NCBI GenBank assembly: GCA_950022295.1
Contig: OX465599.1
Location: 9,300,001 to 9,364,000 of the forward strand
Length of the DNA: 64,000 nt
Source of the DNA: Bromus sterilis
Lineage: Eukaryota > Streptophyta > Magnoliopsida > Poales > Poaceae
Direction: 5' to 3'
The notes beneath the pieces were generated by a model. It saw nothing but the letters and a program-made list of their open reading frames with translations. It was not told where the DNA came from and did no database searches. Shown one piece after another: positions 10,610 to 21,622 of this stretch. How positions within the stretch are numbered: the stretch's first letter is position 1; every line of letters begins with the position of its first letter. The position numbers were made by a program, and so were the translations under genes.

Positions 10610-11078
10610 CTATGTAAAACATTTCAATGCAACAACAAATGCGATCATAATCGCAACCAAGGTAACAATTGATCCAACGGCATAATGATACCAAGCCTCG
10701 CTATGAATGGCATATTTTCTAAACTTTCTAATCTTCAAGCGCATTGCATCCATCTTGATCTTGTGACCTTCTACGACATCCGCAACATGCAACTCCAATA
10801 TCATCTTCTCTTCTTCAACTCTTTTCTTCTCTTCTTCAACTCTTTTTAATTTTTCTTTTAAATACTCGTTTTCTTCTTCAACTAAATTTAACCTCTCGAC
10901 AAGAGGGTCGTATGTAATATCCGGTTCACATACCTCCTAGATAAATACATCTATGTCAAGTTGATGTCGGCATAATTACCATAAACACTAAATGAAACAA
11001 ATAGTTATAAAAGATAATATCTACCACATCCGAATCATAGAGAGGACGAGGGCCGACGGGGGCGGATACCAAAACCAT
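10610..11078 (-). CDS. Second CACTA gene: two-exon coiled-coil protein with C-terminal membrane segment
   Basis: Exon 1 (11078-11025) encodes MVLVSAPVGPRPLYDSDV. A 5' GTAG donor at 11024 and a CTAG acceptor at 10937 bound an 88-base intron. Exon 2 (10936-10610) continues in phase with EVCEPDITYDPLVERLNLVE, then a Glu/Lys-rich coiled coil with a repeated RVEEEK motif, and ends with a hydrophobic helix (AVGSIVTLVAIMIAFVVA) and KCFT. The predicted protein is about 126 residues. It lies between the transposase and the element end, in the same direction, so it probably belongs to the element. I recall similar small proteins from Triticeae CACTA elements, but its function is unknown to me. It does not look like TNPA. 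The splice sites are read by eye. Confidence 0.62.
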
Positions 11079-11479
11079 CGCACTATATAATAACAAGCAA
11101 TAATACAAGTAAGAAAATTAGACAATTATCTATCTAATCATACAAGTAAGAATTTTTTTTCTTTTATAAAGAAGATAAGAACAAGAGGCTCACCACGGTG
11201 GTGCCGGCGACGAGATCGGCGCGGGCGGTCGACGGTGGTGAAGACGGGGATGGGACGTGACGGACCGCTAAATCTGGACAAATCTTAAGAAAAATGGAGC
11301 TTGGAAGCCAAGTTTGGAGAGGAGAAAGCTTAAGTAGTGTGGCTCGGGCATTTCATCGAACACCTCATGTGCATAAGAGGTGAGCTAGAGCACCACAAAG
11401 CCCTCCCTTTGCCCTCCTCGAAAAAAACAGAGCACCAGTGGAGTGCTCTGCTCGCCGGCGAGGGGTATATATAGCCAAA

Positions 11480-11771
11480 TCATTAGTCCCGGTTTGTGGC
11501 TGGAACCAGTACTAATGGCCAGCCTTTCGTCCCGGGTTGAGCCACAAACCGGGACTAGTGGTTGTGGGCCAGGAGCGAGGCCCATTGGTCCCGGTTCTTG
11601 TCTAGAACCGGGACATATGCCCCCAGACAAACCGGACCAATGCTCCACGAGGCCCGGCCGGCCCCCGGGCACACGAACCGGGACGTATGACCCCCATGGG
11701 TTCCGGTTCGTGGCACAACCGGGACAAATCGGCTGGAGAAGCCTGAACCAAAGCCATGTTTTCTACTAGTG
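11480..11771 (-). repeat. CACTA subterminal repeat array and terminal inverted repeat
   Basis: Copies of a GTCCCGGTT / AACCGGGAC word in both orientations recur (near 11490, 11530, 11550, 11590, 11610, 11680, 11700 and 11720), interspersed with TGGCTGGAACC- and CTAGAACCGGGAC-type units. They end in the terminal repeat at 11759-11771. In CACTA elements such subterminal motifs are the binding sites of the element's DNA-binding protein (family knowledge). Confidence 0.78.
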
Positions 11772-12249
11772 GGTGCAGACCGGCGACGACGAGGGGATGG
11801 AGGGGAGGGGGAGGGCTAGTAGCCAGCGGTGGCGGGTGCGGTCCCTCAGTCGCTCGTGGTAGCGATGTGCGGAACCAGTCACAAATCACAATGCTTCTTC
11901 CAAGAAAAATGGTTCATCTCCAACTTTTGCCCACTATATTTTCATCTCATGTAGAACACATGAAGTGGTAGGAACACACATGTCGTGCTTTATCATGAAA
12001 TAACAATGGTATATTAAGAGAAATGGCATAAACCATCTGCGTGGAAAGGCCAACATTTGCATGACCACAAGGAAAAAAATGGATGAACCAGCTAATCTGG
12101 GAATCCACATAGGTATAAATAGGTTGGGCTTTGAATAGACAAACATTCATGGTTTTGTTCTTAGACAGTTCATACGAGATATATATTCCCAAAAAACACT
12201 TCATATGTGATATTGAAGCAAAACAAATAGAGGCTATTGTTGATAGTAA
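11772..12249. other. Unclassified spacer next to the CACTA end
   Basis: The first 100 bases are G-rich with short GGAGGGG repeats; the rest is mixed AT-rich sequence. Short frames on both strands show no recognisable motif. I see no gene, repeat or terminal signature. Confidence 0.5.
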
Positions 12250-12684
12250 TTAACTGCATGAGGCATCTATGTTATATGCCTTCAGGGCTCCCATCCATGT
12301 CCAACAACTATGGATTGGGGCAGCAGTGAACGATCCAGACATCGAATAAGAGCATAATTCTTTGCCAGCGTGTGTGATTTGTATATACAGATTTTGAAGT
12401 TCTTCATCTGTGTAGGCAGATGAGCAAAACACGAATGTTCCGAGACCGATGTATCTACAACCTAATCCTCTAGCAGCAAGTCTGCATCTCCCCTGGAGTT
12501 TTGTTATGTCAAGCTGATTGTCGTGGTTAGCATGGCAGCCTTTGTGTGCTTTGCTGCAGCGGTTCTCTTGAGAAGTATGTGCTTGCATTGGCAGTTTCCA
12601 TATATCATTGTTTGCTAGTGAAACCATGTCAGACTGAAAACTAAGACTCTGTTTGGATTCTCGTTTGTTGTACCAAAAGTACAT
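12250..12684 (-). other. Unrecognised 144-codon open frame
   Basis: A minus-strand frame begins MYFWYNKRESKQSLSFQSDM and ends KAYNIDASCS, with six Cys scattered through it (CSKAHKGCHAN, RCRLAARGLGC, VFCSSAY). There is no signal peptide or known domain that I can identify. It could be a gene fragment carried by a transposon or a chance frame. Codon usage is not obviously GC3-rich as in most grass genes, which weakens the case. Confidence 0.2.
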
Positions 12685-12909
12685 GTGTTAGCCGATCGTT
12701 TTGTTTTCGGACGGAAATTGCACTACGACCGGTAAGATACACCTGTGAATTTTACACCTCACGTATGTATTACCTTCATTCCAAGCGCGCCGTAAAAGGG
12801 ATTAAACTGCAGTGAATCGTTGCATGGCACTCCCCAGCTCCACTGCTTCCTTATTACCCTCTCCCTCCCCTAAAAAAACGGCTAGTACTAGGCCCCGGTC
12901 GTCCGGCAC

Positions 12910-14430
12910 GATTTTGGCCGGTCAATCTACAGCCGTTCGATCTTTCGTGATCCAACGGATCAAATTCAAGCGTACACTTTTGGATTATATGGTTACAACA
13001 TTTGCGGTATTGTTGTAACATTTGCATTATATTTGCAACCTTTTGCTACACAGATGCAACATTTTTTTTTTTAGTGCTTTTTGCAGTAAAAAAATTGTGT
13101 AGCAAATTTTGATTGTTGATGGTAGCATTTTTTACTATCGGTTGCAACAAAAAATCATAACCCGTCGTCACTAATCACTTTAACATTTTTAGTTGTAGCA
13201 AAAACTCTCAACGGTAGTAGCAAAAATAGACAACGATGGAAGAAAAAAGTTAAACGGTTGCAACATTATGCGTAACAAAAAAATCTCAGATATTTCTTTG
13301 CAGCAAAATCGTCCCACTGGTTGCAACTTTTTTGGTACATAGATGCAACAAAAAATTATAACGGTTGTAACAAAATTCGGGACACATCATCACCGATCAC
13401 ACTTCAACTTTTTTGTTGTAGTAAAAATCATTAGTAGCATTTTATATCATGCTATCAAATGAATGTGCATAACACTAAAATATATTTAGATACATCCGTT
13501 TAGCAAAAAATACCATAAATCAATGTAATAGCATTTTAGTATGATAATAGTATAGATAGTAGCATTTTAATACTATGCAACATTTATGATGTGTCATACA
13601 TAACAAAAGCGGAAACAATGGTTGTTGGTGGGCTTGGCCTTCGGCGGTCGGCCGGCCACAATCACTTCCCTAAAAAAAACTCTCTCTCCCCGTCGTGTAC
13701 GCGCCCATCTCTGTAGGCTAATGATGGTGGCCGGCCGACCGGCCAAAGCTTAGGGTCGGTCGGTTCAAGGCCCACTTGTGTCTATTTTCCCGCTTTTATT
13801 GCATTTGACGCATGATAAATGTTGCAATCGTAGTATAAAATGCTACTATCTGTACTACTATTATATTAATATTATTATATTGATTTATGTTACTTTTTTG
13901 CTAAATGAATGTACTTAGTAATATTTTAGTGCTAAGCGCATTCATTTGGTAGCATGATATAAAAATGTTACTACTAATTTTACTACAACAAAAAAGATGA
14001 AGTGTGAACGGTGATGATGGGTTCCGAATTTTGTTGCAACCATTATAAAAAAAGCTACAAGCATAGATTAAATTTGCTGCCATGAATTGATGGTAAATAT
14101 GGTACTGTGCGTCAATTAATTTGGATCGGAGGGAGGACGTACATTTTTTTATCAGATTTTTTGTTGCAACAGTGATTTTTTCTTTAAAAAATGCACACAA
14201 TAAATTTTTGTTGCATCCATGTACCAAAAAAGTTGCAACCGATAGTAAAAAATGCCTTACTAACACATTTTTTTCTGCAAAAAACATCAAAAATAAAAAA
14301 TGTTGCATCCATATACTAAAAAAATTGCAAATGTATCACAAATATTGCAATCGTATGCGAAGAGGTACACGTAAATCTAAACCGTTAAATCGTGAAGATG
14401 TGACGGCTGCCGTTTGACCGGCGTGGCCAT
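12910..14430. repeat. 1.5-kb fold-back (long inverted repeat) element
   Basis: Left arm (about 12910-13665) and right arm (about 13715-14430) are imperfect reverse complements around a short centre near 13690. Matching landmarks include GGTCGGCCGGCCAC at 13645 against GTGGCCGGCCGAC at 13727, and CATGCTATCAAATGAATG at 13447 against its complement near 13945. A third pair is GTGATCCAACGG near 12948 against the complement of CCGTTAAATCGTGAA near 14381. Both arms are full of GTTGCAAC/GTAGCA words. No protein-coding frame is present. A long-TIR Mutator-like or Foldback-type element is the best guess; target duplicates were not found. Confidence 0.72.
14109..14135. mobile_element. Stowaway-type MITE terminus (fragment) inside the fold-back arm
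   Basis: The plus strand ends in TTGGATCGGAGGGAG, the complement of the conserved Stowaway end CTCCCTCCGATCC. Only one end is recognisable, so this is a truncated copy, or chance similarity within an AT-rich arm. Confidence 0.4.
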
Positions 14431-14852
14431 CTGTGTACGATGGAACACGAGCATGGACTCCGTCTCCATCTCTTCCTCCTCACCAGGGAATCCGAGTCGA
14501 GCTCCGTTACCATCGATTTGCAGATCCGGCTCCGTTACCATCGATTGGATCGATAAATAAACTTGCACACGTTTGTCTTGCATCCATCCACCTCGCGCCC
14601 TAGCCGACTTGTCCACCGAGACCGGTACGTATGTCATGCATCCTCCATTGATCAACCAACAACAACGATCATCTCCTCCCTCCGTGTGCACGCGGCCGTC
14701 GGGTTTCTTTCATACGATTTGAGGCTGTAATTTAGGTGTTAGGTCGCGTGATTTCTAACTCTAGTCCCAGTGGACAATCGATCTCTTATCGCCATCCATC
14801 ACTATTTTCCACACGCCTTATAAATTCAGCTGCTGTTTTATTTGTGTAGAAT
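14431..14852. other. Spacer upstream of the IFRD relic, possible remnant exon/intron sequence
   Basis: A possible splice donor (CCG followed by GTACGTATG) lies near 14624. A T-rich stretch ending TTTATTTGTGTAG at about 14837-14849 resembles an intron acceptor just before the IFRD coding relic. No conserved exon is recognisable upstream. A direct repeat of CTCCGTTACCATCGATT occurs at about 14500 and 14530. Confidence 0.35.
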
Positions 14853-15033
14853 CAATAAAAAAATAGCGTGCTATGACAAAATAACGTGGCCTCAAAAATA
14901 TGCTATTAGCATGCTATTTTGCGCTATAACGTGCTTTTATCGAGATATTGTACATAAATGCATTTAGCGAGGCATTGCCCGAAACGCTATAGCGTGCTAT
15001 TAGCGACGCTATAGCGCGCTATTTTCTTCATTG
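14853..15033. mobile_element. hAT-like MITE, 181 bp (TAGCGCGCTAT family, copy 1)
   Basis: It begins CAATAAAAAAATAGCGTGCT and ends TAGCGCGCTATTTTCTTCATTG, near-perfect inverted ends. It is flanked by TGTAGAAT (14845-14852) and TGTCGAAT (15034-15041), an 8-bp target duplication with one mismatch, the hAT size. Several internal TAGCGTGCTAT palindromes are present. There is no coding capacity. Its ends match the second, longer copy at 15249-15968. Confidence 0.78.
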
Positions 15034-16650
15034 TGTCGAATATGAAGATTATGGCTCGGACAAGCTGGACGTGGTGGACAGGTGCATCAACACTCTTCAC
15101 GAGAAGCGGCGCTCCACACGCGAGGCGGCCATGGAGGCCCTCACCGGCCTCCTCGAGAGCTTCATACCCATGGACAAAATCGACTACCGGAGCCTCACGA
15201 TATTCTACCGGTTCAGGGCCTCCCTCAACATGGGTTCCGTCAAGGAAACAATGAAAAAAATAGCGCGCTATCATAAATAGTGTGACCCTCCAAAAAATGC
15301 TACGCACGCTATAGCGTGCTATTAGCGCGTTATTTTTTAAAATAGTGTTTGACAAAAAATATGGAAAATCAGAATTTCAGTAGCTATATATACCATTCTG
15401 GAGCTAAAAAAACAAAAAATCTCAGATATAGTATTCTCCACCCAAACATCAACTAGAGGTATTTAACATAGTACATAACTCCATTATTATTACATAGTCA
15501 AAGTTCAACAAGTATCAAATAAACATAGATATAGTCTAGAATTCCAATCACATAACAAAGTAGGAACCAGGAAGTAGCTTAATAGCGGGAACTAGGAAGT
15601 AGCTTAGTAGTGAACGGAGGTGGAGGAGAATCCCGGTGCCATCGCGCCGTCGCGTCGTGTCGTTGCCTGCTAGGCAGAGAGAGGAGTGGGGAGCAACGGG
15701 GGAATGGTCAATTTGGTCTGGCCTAGATTAGGGATTTAGCGATTTAAGGCACCGGAGTGAGCCAAAATGAGCCAAAATGAGGAATGGGCTACTGAAAAAG
15801 TCATTTTGAAAAATAGCGCGCTACAACGAACTAGCGAATAGCGTGAAATAGCGCGTTTTTAGCACGCGTAGCGCCATAGCGTGCCGAAAATGCATAGCAT
15901 AGCGTTCACCTCGTAAATATGCTATAGCGCCGCTATTAGCGTGAAATAGCGCGCTATTTTTTTCATTGCAAGGAAACCTTGCTCGCTTACCGCTCCATCG
16001 GCCTCCTCGCGCTCACCATTGGCGACAACGCTGATTGCTCCAAGGAAATTCTCAACAGCACGCTCGAGCTTCCCTCACTCATGAAGATGCTACGAGCGCC
16101 GACACCAAGGTGGTAGCCGCTCTCAGCTGCCTCGCCGCTGTCACTTTTGCCGCCGCACGCCATCCGAAGGACGTGGAGCCATCTATCAATGCAATTTAGG
16201 GTCTGATCAAGATTTTGAGAGCCGGTGGCAATAGGACCGAACAGGTGGTCTCGATCACTGCATTTTTCGCATGGGCGTTGCTTCTCACCACCCTTGGGGA
16301 CTTGAGGACGTACCAATATGCCTGGTAAGAAGAGACGATACCGTTTCACGACCTTGTCGAGCTCCTCAACACCGACGACCCGGCCCTTTTGAAGGCCTCT
16401 GGAGAGGCGCTCGCGGTGTGCGCGGAGCTCAACTTGACGCAATACGCCTTGCCTGAGGTCTGAGGACATGGAGATGCTTGAGGTCAAATTAAGTGTCCAA
16501 CCTCGCAAACGGTACAGATGAAAATGACAAAAAGTTCACCGGGCAAAGGGTCATGTTTCAGCAGATCGCCGTTATCATGAAGAAACAAGGCCAGTGCTCG
16601 AACGAGGAGGAGTTGTTTCCTATAAAACCCTAAAACCCTGAAAGTTCGAA
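15034..16650 (+). pseudogene. IFRD (interferon-related developmental regulator) family pseudogene
   Basis: The first piece (15036-15248) translates as EYEDYGSDKLDVVDRC, then NTLHEKRRSTREAAMEALTG and FYRFRASLNMGSVKE, the N-terminal armadillo-like repeat of IFRD proteins. After the MITE the frame resumes at 15969 with KETLLAYRSIGLLALTIGDN. It then shifts frame near 16090, giving KVVAALSCLAAVTFAAARHP, SITAFFAWALLLTTLGDL and ALLKASGEALAVCAELNL. In-frame stops lie at 16197, 16326 and 16461. A later piece reads KKFTGQRVMFQQIAVIMKKQ with a decayed C-terminus near 16640. IFRD proteins are nuclear transcription co-regulators. The gene is clearly dead; the intron-like sequence upstream suggests a genomic rather than a retro copy. 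Confidence 0.85.
15249..15968. mobile_element. hAT-like MITE, 720 bp (TAGCGCGCTAT family, copy 2) inside the IFRD relic
   Basis: Terminal inverted repeats of at least 20 bp are perfect (CAATGAAAAAAATAGCGCGC at the left, its complement at the right). The element is flanked by a perfect 8-bp duplication CAAGGAAA at 15241-15248 and 15969-15976. Removing it rejoins the IFRD codons KETLLAY. Both ends carry clusters of TAGCGCGCTAT palindromes, while the centre (about 15360-15790) is unrelated non-coding sequence. The 8-bp duplication points to hAT-type transposition. Confidence 0.87.
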
Positions 16651-16897
16651 CGATGTAGAGCCATACCTAGCCCCTCCATAATCACATGCAGTTCTGATTT
16701 CAGAGCTTCATTGTAGTCATAGATTCTGTATGCCGCAAAAATAACTCCACCAGTCTCATACTCTCATCGCGTAAGATCATGACGGAGGCCGGAGCTTGCC
16801 GAACCATCCTCGAGATGGAAAGAAAGCACCATGATAACCCAAAAAGTATGAAATTTTATTAAGGCGGCAATTTTGTTTGGGAGTAATTGGGGTATTA

Positions 16898-19800
16898 TGA
16901 CGCCCCCAAAATCAGACTGTGTACAATAATCATACACGCAAGGTACACGATCGAGATCAGGGACTCACGGTAAGATATCACAACACAACTCTACAAATAA
17001 AATAATACAAGCTGTTTAATACAAGCCAGGGGCCACGAGGGCTCGAATACAACAGCTCGAGAGCACAAGGTTAGCGGAAGCAAAAGTATCTGAGTACAGA
17101 CACAAGGATACAAGGTTGCCTTAAGAAGGCTAGCACAAATAACAACAGATCGAAAAGGCGAGGCCTCCTGCCTGGGAACCTCCAAACTACTCCTGGCCAA
17201 AGGGGGAACTCGACGTCGTAGAAGGAATCGGGGATCTTCACGTTGCGGTGGTTGGCATCGGGGATCTCCTGCTCCGGGGCTCCAAGGCTCCAACGTCGAC
17301 TGCAGCGGCCGATCAGGCAAAACAATAAAGGAAATAAAGCAGGTGAGTATCAAGTATACCCGCGAGTCTTACGTCCGCTACTAAGCATTATGCATTGTAT
17401 CAATGGAAAGGGGAGGCTGTATATATAGTGGACTGCAAGATAGAAATCAGAATAAGGGTAAGAAGCTAGGCCTATCGAAGACTAGCATCTTCTGACGATG
17501 TCTTGCAGCATGAGAAGAGAAACAGCCAACAGTTCAATAGCAGAAATGTAATAACAATGCAGCAGAAGTTGCTGCAGCATTGTATAATAGTAAGTTGTAA
17601 TAATTAATAATAATAATAATGCCTCCGAGTTCCCTTCCTCGACTCCCTGCGAGGAAGAAGACCCGGAACCATACAGTTTAATAGTAGTAGTTTGTAGTGG
17701 TAAGATCCAGCTTCAGCATAAAGCGTCCTGTTACCGTGGACACGGCTATTCGAATAGATTAATCTTCCCTGCAGGGGTGCACTGGCGTGACTCTACGACG
17801 CTCGAATCTCCAGGGTGGCGGGAACCTTGTTAGGGAACGCTCCACCAAAACTATCCGACACAAAGTAGCCCATCCTTCGGCAATCAACAAAGAGGTCATC
17901 CGCCGGACTATATCCTATGTACGCCGGGCTTTGGACCCTAACCCGAACGTACTCCTGCACGGTGCGTGACTGGCCGGTGAAGCAAAATCAAAGCAAATAC
18001 AAATACACCGCTCGAGCAAGAGAAGACAACACCACTTCCCGGCAATCAACCCGCGGTACTGCTGACGTCTGAAGACCCTCGAACGAGACTACGATGCAGG
18101 GGAGCCCACACTCCTCATCCCACGTGTAGGTAGTGCGTACAAGCCAAAAGGCTACTCAAGACATCCGTCGAACCATTTAGCATTTTAATTAACCTGCGTG
18201 ACAACCGTTATCGTTGTCTCGACTTAACTGACCCGCGGTCAACGACAGCAGTCAGGACCACCAGTACATCGGTGCCTGCCCTGTCGTCCTTACCTTGTCT
18301 CGCGTGTGCTCTTGGTAGAGCTCGACTTTCGTGGTTTGGTAACTCTCGCGAGAGACGAGCAGGGGCCAAGCACACCAGTAACGTCGGTCGTACCCTCCCT
18401 GTCGTTCCCGACGATATACCGCTCGCGGGCACCGTTGGGTCGCCCGACTTCTTACCTTTAAGGACAACCGCTGTCCAGGACCCTATGGCGGCAAGACAAA
18501 GTCAGCCTCGAGTGGAGTACAAGGATTACTCCTGAATAGCTCACACTTGAGGTGACTAGGCATAACCCAGATAGGGGCCTTTGTCGGTGTCTTCTTTGTA
18601 CCGTACCTGTGCAGTTGTATATATTTTATCCGTGTTCACTCCCCTGAGTGGTCACGGCCCGCTAACTAATCCTAGCTAACAATGCGCAGGGCTCACTGCT
18701 GAATAATGCATAAGTAATAATAGGCAGCATAGGATAAAGGAAAGGTACATCAAGGGGCGACAAAAACATGCTATGCAGTTGAATAGGATTGTAATCGTAG
18801 CAGCAGCAGTAACAATGCATAGTGCAAGAAATGTACGGAAAGATAGGCGATATCTAAGGAAGAGAATGGCTCTGCTTGCCTGGAAGCTCGACGGTAGCAG
18901 TAGGGTCGTTGACGAAGTAGTCGTACTCAGCAGCGGTGTAGTCGACGGCAGCAATGGGGTCTACCGGAGATTAAGGGGGAAGAAACAGTAAATACACAGC
19001 AAGCATATACGAACAGATGCATGACAAGACGGATGAAATGGTAACGGTGTTCTAACGCAGTGCAATGCACGTTGCTTGGAGCGGGAATTCATCCGGGGAT
19101 GAACGGCCAGCTCCGGGTGATTATCGGACAAGGTGTCCGGAGGGGGGGAAGGATCAAGCCGGAGGTGTCGTGGGTACCGGACAAACATAAGGGGGGTGTG
19201 TCCGTGCTAGTTCATCTATTCTGAGAAACATTCGTGTTCAGAATAAATTCATCCGGATACTTTAACAGTACCGGACAAATCATCGGACAGACGGCCCGGA
19301 GGGGGGATGTCTATGTTCGTTGTGTTAGAGGGGTGTGGTGGGTATACGGATATCGTATTCGTATTTGTTATATTTTTCTGATCAATTTTGATGTATAAAG
19401 TTTTTTGATCTGAGTTACGGTTTAAAAGATATTAAATTTCAATGTTTTAAACATTTTTAAACAATTTCTGGAATTTCTTTTATTAATAAATAAACATTAT
19501 CCACAACAGGAACTTTGGCTGGTCAAACCTGACCAGTGGGTCCTATTTGTCATAGACACAACTCTAATAAAATTCATTTTATTTATCTGAATATTAAAGG
19601 GGACCCATAGGTCATCCTCATAGTTTTAATAAAATCATTCAATTTATTTATATGACAGTGGGGTCCCACATGTCATTGTCTCTGGTTTTAATTAACTGTT
19701 TATTTAACTAATAAGGATTAACATGCCCGGGGGCCACTAGTCAGATGCTCAAGTAATTAACCAGGGTTTTATCCCCCTAATCCGAGATTAGCAGGGCCTG

Positions 19801-21179
19801 GGGCCACATGGCAGTGACACACCCCACTGGGCGTGCACGCCGGTGCCCATGGCCAGAGGCCAGGCGGCGTTGGCCAGAGAGGCGCTCCGGCGAGGGGGCG
19901 TGTGCTCGCTATAGAGGGCCAAACTGAGCGTCGTTTTATCCTACGCGTTCTACGTGACGAACCGCGTCCATTGGTGCCACTAGCGCGAGACAGCGCGGAC
20001 CAGGGTGATAGCTATGTCGAGCTGTGCGGCAGCCGGTGCACACACACGGCGGGGTCGACGATGCGATGCACGAAAACGAGCGAGACGAGTTGGGGAGGGA
20101 GCGCAATCTCACTGGGATCATGATGAGGGTGGCGAGGGAGCTAGGGATGCGTTGGCGGCGATGTACTCGTCGCCGGACTCGGCGGCCGTGGCGGTGGGGG
20201 AACGGCTCGATGGCAAGCTTCCGAGGCGTCCCGCTGTCGATTGGGTGTCGGAGTCGAAGAAGACGACCACGGGGAGGAGCTTGGACATGGAGGTGCGCTT
20301 CTGGGTGGTCGTTGGCCGCGCGGAATCATGGAGCCGGTGGCGGCGGCGCGGCTCGGGGGAGCAACCCTCGGGTCCGGGCGGGAGGGAGACAGAGAAGAAG
20401 GGGAGGGGGCGCGAGGGGAAGTAGTGGGGGCGGGCTAGGGTTAGGGTTCCTTGGGAGGACCTTATACGCTGGGTGGGGACGCGGATGGTCGCCACCGCAC
20501 GGCCGGCCGGCGTGGCCTGTGTGGATTGCCTCCACGGGGTGGGGTGAGCAGTGCGGGGGTAGGGGATGAGTGGGGGGGGCTGGTCCGGGGTGGGCCGAGG
20601 TGGCCTCGATTTAGTTGGGCTAGGCCTGGTCTAGGGGGAACAGGGGTGGGCTCCTCTGCTTTATTCTTTTTCTTTTATTTGTTTCATTACTGTTTTTTAT
20701 TTTATTTAATTGCTTAGACATTTTTGTAAAACATGAAAGTTGCACCATTAGTTGTGTTACATAATAGGGTAATGCTACAAAAAGTTTGGGCACTTAATAA
20801 AAGCATTTAACATTTTATTTAATGAACAAATGATTAAAATGGACTAGTTAAGCTACTGTTTTAATTGTTTGATTTATTTAATATCTTAAAAAAATCCCAT
20901 GACCACCTAGGCATGATCAAGTGATTATTGTGCATTTTACAAAATTGGTTTCACAATTTTTGGGCAAAGTTTTAATAGCCACATTGTTTTAGAATTTTTA
21001 ATCGGGTTGAATTTGAACAAGACTTGGTCAAGGGTGATCATCACATGCCTAATCGGGTTGAATTTTTATCCCCCTCCCCTGATTTAAACCCGAATGGGGC
21101 CGCTCATGACCATTGGCCAATCAAATCATGCTAATAATCATTATCCCCCGTAATCTTCCGTATTTCCCCGTGAGTGTAG
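16898..21179 (-). repeat. Long LTR-like non-coding block, possibly a solo LTR of a LARD-type element
   Basis: From TGACGCCCCCAAAATC at 16898 to about 21179 there is 4.3 kb with no credible gene. Many overlapping frames in the GC-rich part (19800-20650) conflict with one another. Composition changes in blocks: a TATA-like element near 17420 (TATATATAG), an AT-rich run at 17580-17620, then GC-rich and AT-rich parts. Typical grass retroelement phrases such as GTGGGTCC and GGGGTCCCAC occur around 19540-19680. The size and the TGACGCCCCC edge resemble the 4-5 kb LTRs of Sukkula/LARD-type elements (from memory). The right end and target duplicates are uncertain. Confidence 0.45.
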
Positions 21180-21184
21180 CAAAG

Positions 21185-21622
21185 CTCATACCGGTGCACC
21201 CAGTGGAGTTCAAGGATCACACCAAACTCTGATTTGATTGCCGTTTCACACACGTCAAATCATTCCCTTTTTTACAGACTCAAGGCCATATTTAATTCCT
21301 TTCCATACAAGTGAAGAATTAGCCAGAAAAAATGTATCAACGAGAGCACACAAGGACCCAGGGTATGTGAAGAGCCTCCATGCATGTTTGTTTAGCCAAC
21401 AAGGCTTGGTTGAAAGCCCACCTATCTCTGAAGCCCATGCCGTCCTTCGCATTTGCTAGCACCATTTTGTCCCACGACATCCAAGCCATCTTCTTATTTT
21501 CCTTTTCCGCAACCCACTAATATTGCCTCATCGACTTTGAGATATCATCGCACACCGAGAATGGTAATTTAAACACACGCATAACATAAATAGGAATGGC
21601 TTGTGCAACGACCTTGATGAGA
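21185..21622 (-). pseudogene. LINE (non-LTR retrotransposon) ORF2 fragment, C-terminal to the RT
   Basis: The minus strand reads VLIKVVAQAIPIYVMRVFKL, then the conserved YWW-type stretch, FNQALLAKQTWRLFTYPGSL (frame adjusted) and NSSLVWKGIKYGLESVKKGM. It ends GNGNQIRVW with Asp-Pro next. This is the typical region between the RT thumb and the zf-RVT motif of plant L1-type LINEs. Frameshifts near 21430 and stops near 21216 show it is dead. It is truncated at both sides. Confidence 0.82.

Larger units (their letters stand above)
7989..11771 (-). mobile_element. CACTA (En/Spm) DNA transposon, 5' part; 3' part beyond the copia insertion
   Basis: The right end on the minus strand starts CACTAGTAGAAAACATGG at 11771, the hallmark CACTA terminal inverted repeat. 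Behind it come subterminal repeats, a two-exon small gene and a TNP2-type transposase. The copia insertion at 7988 cuts the transposase, so its C-terminus and the second terminal repeat lie left of the window. The 3-bp target duplicate would be GGT at 11772-11774, which cannot be paired here. Confidence 0.88.

Noticed and set aside
14987..15355. 122-codon minus-strand frame
   Set aside because: It is the antisense shadow of the IFRD coding relic and runs into the flanking MITEs.
19833..20717. Overlapping frames of 60-181 codons on both strands in the GC-rich part of the LTR-like block
   Set aside because: They are open in most frames at once because stops are rare in GC-rich sequence. They are Arg/Gly/Pro-rich and have no domain or splice structure.
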